Below, piece by piece: positions 59,578-64,000 of a stretch of 64,000 nucleotides of DNA; the stretch's first letter is position 1, and each line of letters starts with the position of its first letter. The notes beneath the pieces were generated by a model. It was not told the origin of the DNA, did no database searches, and saw only the letters and a program-made list of their open reading frames with translations. Both the position numbers and the translations under genes were made by a program. This stretch comes from Pontiella sulfatireligans (GTDB lineage Bacteria; Verrucomicrobiota; Kiritimatiellia; Kiritimatiellales; Pontiellaceae): positions 2,046,001 through 2,110,000 of the forward strand of contig NZ_CAAHFH010000002.1 of the NCBI RefSeq assembly GCF_900890705.1, read 5' to 3'.

Positions 59578-61362
59578 ATGACACATAAAACATTAACCAC
59601 ACTACTGGCCATCGTCGCAATGACGGGCTTTTCAATGCAGGCGCAGGCGGAAACACGATTCAATGGAACGATCGATACGGCTTGGACAAACGCCGCAAAC
59701 TGGTCGGCAGGAGTGCCTACTGCAATTCTTCAGGCTCGGTTGCAAGCAGCCAAAACGGCCGATATTGATTCGGTGGCAGTTGCCGGTGGTCTGAATTTCC
59801 GCGGTAGCGGGACTCCCGGGGCATCCATCATCAACGTAAATGCGGGTGGTTCTTTGACATCTGATGGCAGTGACTTTTCCGGCAATAACCGGGTTGGTTC
59901 CAGCGGCGATGCCACGTTGAATATCAATGATGGCGGATCCGCCAATTTTTCAGGCACAGGCATTTTCGAGGTTGGTGAAAGCGGTGGCGGCGATACCGGG
60001 TATGTGAATGTGTATACGGGCGGCGTATTGACTGTTTCCCAGGAAGCTCAGCTTGGAGTGGACGGCTCGACTCTTGGCAGCCTGTTGGTTGATGGCGGCA
60101 CAGCTGTTTTCAGCAATGTGCTAGCAGTAGGGCAGGCGGCCACTTCCACTGGATCGGTAACGATGACTTCGGGGTCGATGACATTTGAGGGCACCAGACT
60201 CGAAATGACGGATAACACTTCCGCAGTTGCCACTTTTAATATGACAGGCGGAACGATTACGCACACTGGTGAAGAAATGCAGGTAGGGCGTGATGGCTTG
60301 GCAACCTTTACCCAGTCCGGTGGTGAGATTACTGCCAAAGGTATTTATGTGGGCCATTTGAAAACAGCAACGGGTTCGATGATCATGACGGGAGGAACTA
60401 ATGTTCTTTCTGGAGCTCTTACCCTCGGAAATCAAGGCGATGGCACCTCCAGTGCGTCCGGGTCACTTAATATGAGCGGAGGATCGATGGTCGTTGGCAC
60501 TCTGGAAGTCGGCGCATCAGTAGGTACAACAGGTATCATGACAATGAGTGGAGTTGATACCTATCTTAAAGCCTCGACCTTAAGACTTGGCGATGCGGGC
60601 GTGGATGCGTCCAGCTCAATCACGGTAAACGATGGCGAATTCCAGATTCACGCGATTTTGTCTGACAGTAATAACACACAGGAAAACCTTCACCTGGCGG
60701 GTGGCGTTTTGAAATTGCGCCATATTTCCGGTGCAACAGGATTTTCCAATGCTGTGGACTTGATTGATGCAGGCGTGATCACCTGGACAAACGGCGCGGT
60801 GGGATCTGCGGCATCACTTCGGAATGCTGAGTTAGCAACCATGTCCTGGACAAATGGCATGGGAACCATCCTCTATGCGGACACGCGAACCAATAACACC
60901 CACTATTACTACATGTGGGCGGAAGCCGATCAGCCGGTTCCTACCTTTTCGGATTGGACGGATGATTACGGCATGACCAATAGCAACACCTATGCGGACG
61001 ACTATGACGGCGATTTACTCGACAACCTTGCCGAGTATGCCTTGGGCGGAAACCCGACCAATGGATTCGTTGAAGGCGGCATTCTCCCTGCCTTCGAAAC
61101 GCTCGATGATGGTTCGACCAATTGGTTCTACTACGTCTACAACCGCCACACGGACTATGTTGACCGCAGTCTGGCTTATGATGTTCTGAACGTCGATAAT
61201 CTGGTTTCCGGAACGTGGACGAACGACTATGAACTGGCCGTTGGCATCTCCGCTCCGTTCACTGGCTCGCTTGGTGACGAGTTTGAGTCGGTCACCAACC
61301 GGATCTCCATGGAAGGTCAGTCCGCTGAATTCACCCAACTCGAAATCATGATTAGCGAGTAG
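59578..61362 (+). CDS. Secreted autotransporter-like beta-helix protein, copy 1
   Basis: 594 residues: signal peptide (MTHKTLTTLLAIVAMTGFSM, cleavage near AQA), then about 400 residues of Gly/Thr/Ser-rich repeats with regular GGT, SGGS and GNQ phrases (MTGGTITHTGEEMQVG, MSGGSMVVGTLEVG), the pattern of parallel beta-helices. Nothing enzymatic is visible. The C-terminus is the same module as in the PL8 protein upstream (DDYDGDLLDNLAEYALGG, NLVSGTWTND), not a PEP-CTERM tail. Probably a surface or extracellular adhesin, or a polymer-binding protein. A close tandem paralogue follows 59 bases later with a different C-terminus. Controlled by operator site 3. Confidence 0.72.
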   Translation: MTHKTLTTLLAIVAMTGFSMQAQAETRFNGTIDTAWTNAANWSAGVPTAILQARLQAAKTADIDSVAVAGGLNFRGSGTPGASIINVNAGGSLTSDGSDFSGNNRVGSSGDATLNINDGGSANFSGTGIFEVGESGGGDTGYVNVYTGGVLTVSQEAQLGVDGSTLGSLLVDGGTAVFSNVLAVGQAATSTGSVTMTSGSMTFEGTRLEMTDNTSAVATFNMTGGTITHTGEEMQVGRDGLATFTQSGGEITAKGIYVGHLKTATGSMIMTGGTNVLSGALTLGNQGDGTSSASGSLNMSGGSMVVGTLEVGASVGTTGIMTMSGVDTYLKASTLRLGDAGVDASSSITVNDGEFQIHAILSDSNNTQENLHLAGGVLKLRHISGATGFSNAVDLIDAGVITWTNGAVGSAASLRNAELATMSWTNGMGTILYADTRTNNTHYYYMWAEADQPVPTFSDWTDDYGMTNSNTYADDYDGDLLDNLAEYALGGNPTNGFVEGGILPAFETLDDGSTNWFYYVYNRHTDYVDRSLAYDVLNVDNLVSGTWTNDYELAVGISAPFTGSLGDEFESVTNRISMEGQSAEFTQLEIMISE

Positions 61363-61421
61363 CGACGTTTTGTTCCCCGGCATTAGTCGGGGAATTCTTT
61401 GCGGTAATAACGGAGAAAATA

Positions 61422-62840
61422 ATGATAAAAAAAGGCAGATATGTGACAGCAGGACTTGTTCTCACTTTTGCAGTTATGCAGTCGCAGGCGGTGGAGTCCC
61501 GCTTTACATCAGCTGGTAACTGGACCAATGCGGCTAACTGGAACAATGGAGTTCCGGGGGCGACCGATCTGGCTCGTCTTCAGAACGCCGTGACGGCCGA
61601 CATTGATTCAGTTGAGGTGGTCGGCGGGCTTAATTTTCGCGGTGACACCACCCTTGGTGCATCCATCATCAATGTGAACAACGGCGGTTCGCTGACATCG
61701 GATGGAACCCAGTTCAGCGGCAACAACCGCGTCGGTTCCGACGGCGATGCCACGCTGAACATTAACAACGGCGGTTCCGCAACATTTTCTGGAACGGGGA
61801 TTTTCGAGGTTGGCGAAAGTGGTGACGGGGATGCGGGGTATGTGAACATCTACTCCGGCGGTTCGTTGACTGTTTCCCAAACCACGCAGTTGGGGGCTGA
61901 TGGCAGTACATTCGGCTATGTTAACATCAACGGAGGTACTGCGACTTTCAACAATGATCTGCAAGTCGGTAATGCTGCCTCGTCGCATGGTGTGGTGACC
62001 TTGACTTCCGGAACGCTGAACTGCGTCGGGAATCTTAGGATCACGGATAATGCTGCTGCGACTGGTGAACTGAAGGTTAATGGTGGAACGCTGAATGCGA
62101 CAACCTCCAGTATTCAGGTCCGCGATGGCAACGGAAGCATCACCCAGAGCGCCGGTGCGATCAATGCAAACGATATGTATGTCGGCCATCTGCAAGGCTC
62201 GGTGGGAACGATGACGATGTCCGGCGGAACAAACGCGGTCAGTGGAGTTTTGTCTCTGGGCAATCAGGACAACGGTTCTGGCGCGAACGGGGCTTCCGGC
62301 GTTCTAGTAATGAGCGATGGATATATGACCGTGGGAACCTTGGAAGTGGGCAACGAAGCGAGTACGACCGGGACGCTGACACTTAGCGGGAAGGACACCT
62401 ATCTAAAAGCCTCAACACTGTCGTTGGGTGATGCTGGTGCTTCGGTAAACAGTTCAATAGTTGTCGAAGACGGAGAATTTCAGATTCATGAGATTCTGTC
62501 GGATGGCGACAGTGCCTCTGAATCTCTGTTTCTTGAGGGGGGTGTATTGAAGCTGCGTCACGTCGACGGTGCGACGGGGTATGATGATGCCGTGGCTTTG
62601 ATTGCTGCCGATGTGCTGACCTGGAGCTATTCCGGATTGGATTCGCTGGCTGCAACCCTCGATGTTGCGGATGCGGATGCCTCATGGACGAATGGCGATG
62701 GCGTCACCCTCTATGCAGACACAGATGGAACGAACTATTCCTACATGTGGGCGGAAACCATCCCGGAACCGGCGACGTTTGGGCTGATCGCGTTGTTTGG
62801 AGGCGGCCTGTTGTTTATTCGCCGTCGCTTCAGGATTTAA
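61422..62840 (+). CDS. Autotransporter-like beta-helix protein with PEP-CTERM tail, copy 2
   Basis: 472 residues: signal peptide (KKGRYVTAGLVLTFAVMQSQA), beta-helix repeats (IINVNNGGSLTSDGTQFSGN is near-identical to copy 1, as is the GEFQIHEILSDG region) and a C-terminal PEP-CTERM sorting signal IPEPATFGLIALFGGGLLFI then RRRF. PEP-CTERM proteins are recognised by exosortase at the inner membrane and moved to the surface or exopolysaccharide; no exosortase is encoded in this window. Same probable operon as copy 1, and a terminator follows. Confidence 0.85.
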   Translation: MIKKGRYVTAGLVLTFAVMQSQAVESRFTSAGNWTNAANWNNGVPGATDLARLQNAVTADIDSVEVVGGLNFRGDTTLGASIINVNNGGSLTSDGTQFSGNNRVGSDGDATLNINNGGSATFSGTGIFEVGESGDGDAGYVNIYSGGSLTVSQTTQLGADGSTFGYVNINGGTATFNNDLQVGNAASSHGVVTLTSGTLNCVGNLRITDNAAATGELKVNGGTLNATTSSIQVRDGNGSITQSAGAINANDMYVGHLQGSVGTMTMSGGTNAVSGVLSLGNQDNGSGANGASGVLVMSDGYMTVGTLEVGNEASTTGTLTLSGKDTYLKASTLSLGDAGASVNSSIVVEDGEFQIHEILSDGDSASESLFLEGGVLKLRHVDGATGYDDAVALIAADVLTWSYSGLDSLAATLDVADADASWTNGDGVTLYADTDGTNYSYMWAETIPEPATFGLIALFGGGLLFIRRRFRI

Positions 62841-62861
62841 CGCTTCTCATCTCACACCTCC

Positions 62862-62892
62862 AGCCCGGTTGCTTAGGTGATCGGGCTTTTTG
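62862..62892 (+). terminator. Intrinsic terminator after the PEP-CTERM gene
   Basis: AGCCCG (62862-62867) pairs with CGGGCT (62882-62887), followed by TTTTTG. Confidence 0.7.
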
Positions 62893-62903
62893 TTTGTTCA
62901 CTG

Positions 62904-62919
62904 GGTTTACGAGTAAACC
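62904..62919. promoter_or_regulatory. Candidate operator GGTTTACGNNTAAACC, site 4
   Basis: Exact match with central AG, between the terminator and the chondroitin ABC lyase-like gene, 70 bases before its start. Confidence 0.7.
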
Positions 62920-62988
62920 TTAGGGCATCTTTCCTAGGATAAGGCCGCTTGGATATGCTATCTCCACACCATCGAAAAAGGATTTCAG

Positions 62989-64000
62989 ATGAATAAAACC
63001 ATTGTTGCCATGCTCGTTGCCCTGCCGTTTGCTTCATTTGGCGGGTTGTTTAATGAATACGCCGAAAAGATTACGACCGGAACATATTCGTTCGAAAGTC
63101 CCTCGGAAATCGAAGGCTGGAACGCGACAAACGGCTCTATAGAAATCAGCGGAAAACGAGCTAAAGTGGGGGGAAGGTCCAGTCTTTGGAAATGGAACGA
63201 CGGCGGCTATCTGCTGCTGGAAAATCCGGAAGGGCTGAAGCAGGCCTGCGAACCGTACGAAGGCGGCAGCCCGGAAAAGTATGAACGTAAATATGTTGGG
63301 CCGGGTCTCGAAGGCGGCGTGAAGCTCTGGCTCTATAACGCAACACCTTCCAAGGAAGGGAAACTGTTTCTTCAGGTGGGGAACGACGCGAGCGCTGCGC
63401 TCGATAGTCCCCGCTACAAATTTCCCGTTAATCTCGACTTTCAAGGTTGGCGTGCGGTCTGGGTTCATTTTGCTCAGGATGCGAAGGTTGCGGGGTACAA
63501 AGGGCCGGAAGCGATGGTTGCGATGGCGCTGGTTCCAAGTTCTGGAACATCCGGCGCACTGAATATCGACTGGGTGAACTTTGTTTCCTGCATGTCGCTC
63601 AAGCGTCACTCGGATTATCAGGTAACGAACAACAAGCCGACCCATGAGCGCTACGATTCCTATACCATTCTGGAATATGATAAAGGGCGCCAGCTAATGA
63701 AACCCGCAAAGCTGGGTCCGGCTGAAATCAAAGCCTTTTCTTCCATCCGGGATCGACTGGAATATCTGGTGCTGGGCTCCGGCGCAAAGATGGACGCTTT
63801 GCCGAAGGATTACCAAAAAACGCTCAGTTCGTTTTTCAAGAAGGGGAACGAGGCTTACGAAAAGCTTAACATCACAGAGCAGGATGGCGTGCTGAATGGA
63901 ACTCCGTTGTTTTCCGGGCGCGACGAACACGTATCGCCCGACTCGCTGAATCTGCAGGAGGTGGGGCAGAACATCCTCTTTCCGTTGGCATTGGAATATA
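62989..64000 (+). CDS. Chondroitin ABC lyase-like secreted protein (3' end outside window)
   Basis: ATG 62989 has AAAAAGG 7 bases upstream and the frame stays open to the last base (337 codons visible). A signal peptide (MNKTIVAMLVALPFASFG) is followed by a Lyase_N-type jelly roll (about 30-205: YSFESPSEIEGWNATNGSIE, KWNDGGYLLLEN, WRAVWVHFAQDA, NIDWVNFVSC), the N-terminal carbohydrate-binding domain of chondroitin ABC lyases. The toroid catalytic domain has just begun at the window end (LNLQEVGQNILFPLALEY). A related protein would have about 1,000 residues. It has its own candidate operator and adds a third PL8-related lyase to the locus. Confidence 0.8.
   Translation, partial: MNKTIVAMLVALPFASFGGLFNEYAEKITTGTYSFESPSEIEGWNATNGSIEISGKRAKVGGRSSLWKWNDGGYLLLENPEGLKQACEPYEGGSPEKYERKYVGPGLEGGVKLWLYNATPSKEGKLFLQVGNDASAALDSPRYKFPVNLDFQGWRAVWVHFAQDAKVAGYKGPEAMVAMALVPSSGTSGALNIDWVNFVSCMSLKRHSDYQVTNNKPTHERYDSYTILEYDKGRQLMKPAKLGPAEIKAFSSIRDRLEYLVLGSGAKMDALPKDYQKTLSSFFKKGNEAYEKLNITEQDGVLNGTPLFSGRDEHVSPDSLNLQEVGQNILFPLALEY

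Overview
Origin. The window looks like a chromosomal segment from a member of the Kiritimatiellota (Pontiella-like marine polysaccharide degraders). This is inference, not a database match. The clues are three Cys-type sulfatases, several polysaccharide lyases, a PEP-CTERM protein, beta-helix autotransporter-like proteins, DUF2264 and SHD1 proteins, and no SusC/SusD pair.

Layout. Bases 1-7.2 kb hold the end of a large Asp-box beta-propeller protein, an envelope protein with a TonB-like N-terminus and PA14-like domain, an SHD1 protein and a sulfatase. Bases 7.3-16 kb hold two minus-strand operons. One is djlA-like / Nudix / sugar-kinase-like / inositol-monophosphatase-like. The other is zinc ribbon / DUF1971 / small membrane protein / coiled-coil exported protein / PocR-PAS hybrid histidine kinase / CheY-like receiver. 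Bases 16-21.4 kb hold a D-xylose locus: a divergent AraC-type regulator, then xylulokinase, sugar-proton symporter and xylose isomerase. Right after it comes a decaying strip with an intact antitoxin, a broken ParE-type toxin and a frameshifted remnant of a second xylA 3' end.

Mobile element. tRNA-Lys(CTT) at 22373-22448 is the integration site of a 13.7-kb element bounded by perfect 63-bp direct repeats (22400-22462 and 36118-36180). The right half, on the minus strand, is integrase, an unknown gene, an excisionase-like HTH, a helicase and a primase-like protein. The left half, on the plus strand, is a sliding-clamp-like protein, an N-terminally truncated helicase, a DNA methyltransferase truncated before its catalytic NPPY motif, a RloA/RloB (AbiL-like) pair, and an HNH nuclease fused by deletion to a DUF932 gene. 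The element therefore seems to have suffered several internal deletions.

Polysaccharide locus. Bases 36.6-64 kb hold a sulfatase and a divergent run of tightly spaced genes: GH3, DUF2264, PL8-type lyase, sulfatase lipoprotein, a DUF1961-heparin-lyase-like fusion and three heparinase II/III-like lyases. Then come a second PL8-type lyase with extra C-terminal domains, two tandem beta-helix surface proteins and the start of a chondroitin ABC lyase-like protein that runs off the window. The likely scheme is surface or periplasmic desulfation and beta-elimination of a sulfated, uronate-containing polysaccharide, followed by cytoplasmic processing by GH3 and DUF2264 proteins, which lack signal peptides. 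A 16-bp palindrome, GGTTTACGNNTAAACC, occurs exactly four times, each upstream of a transcription unit of this locus, and is a strong candidate regulon operator.

Other DNA-level signals are a recurrent TTCCAA-N3-TTGGAA palindrome in coding and intergenic DNA, MITE-like elements at 3357-3547 and 59204-59395, and paired 11-bp-spaced repeats at both ends of the mobile element that look like integrase arm sites. No rRNA, CRISPR array or phage structural gene was seen.
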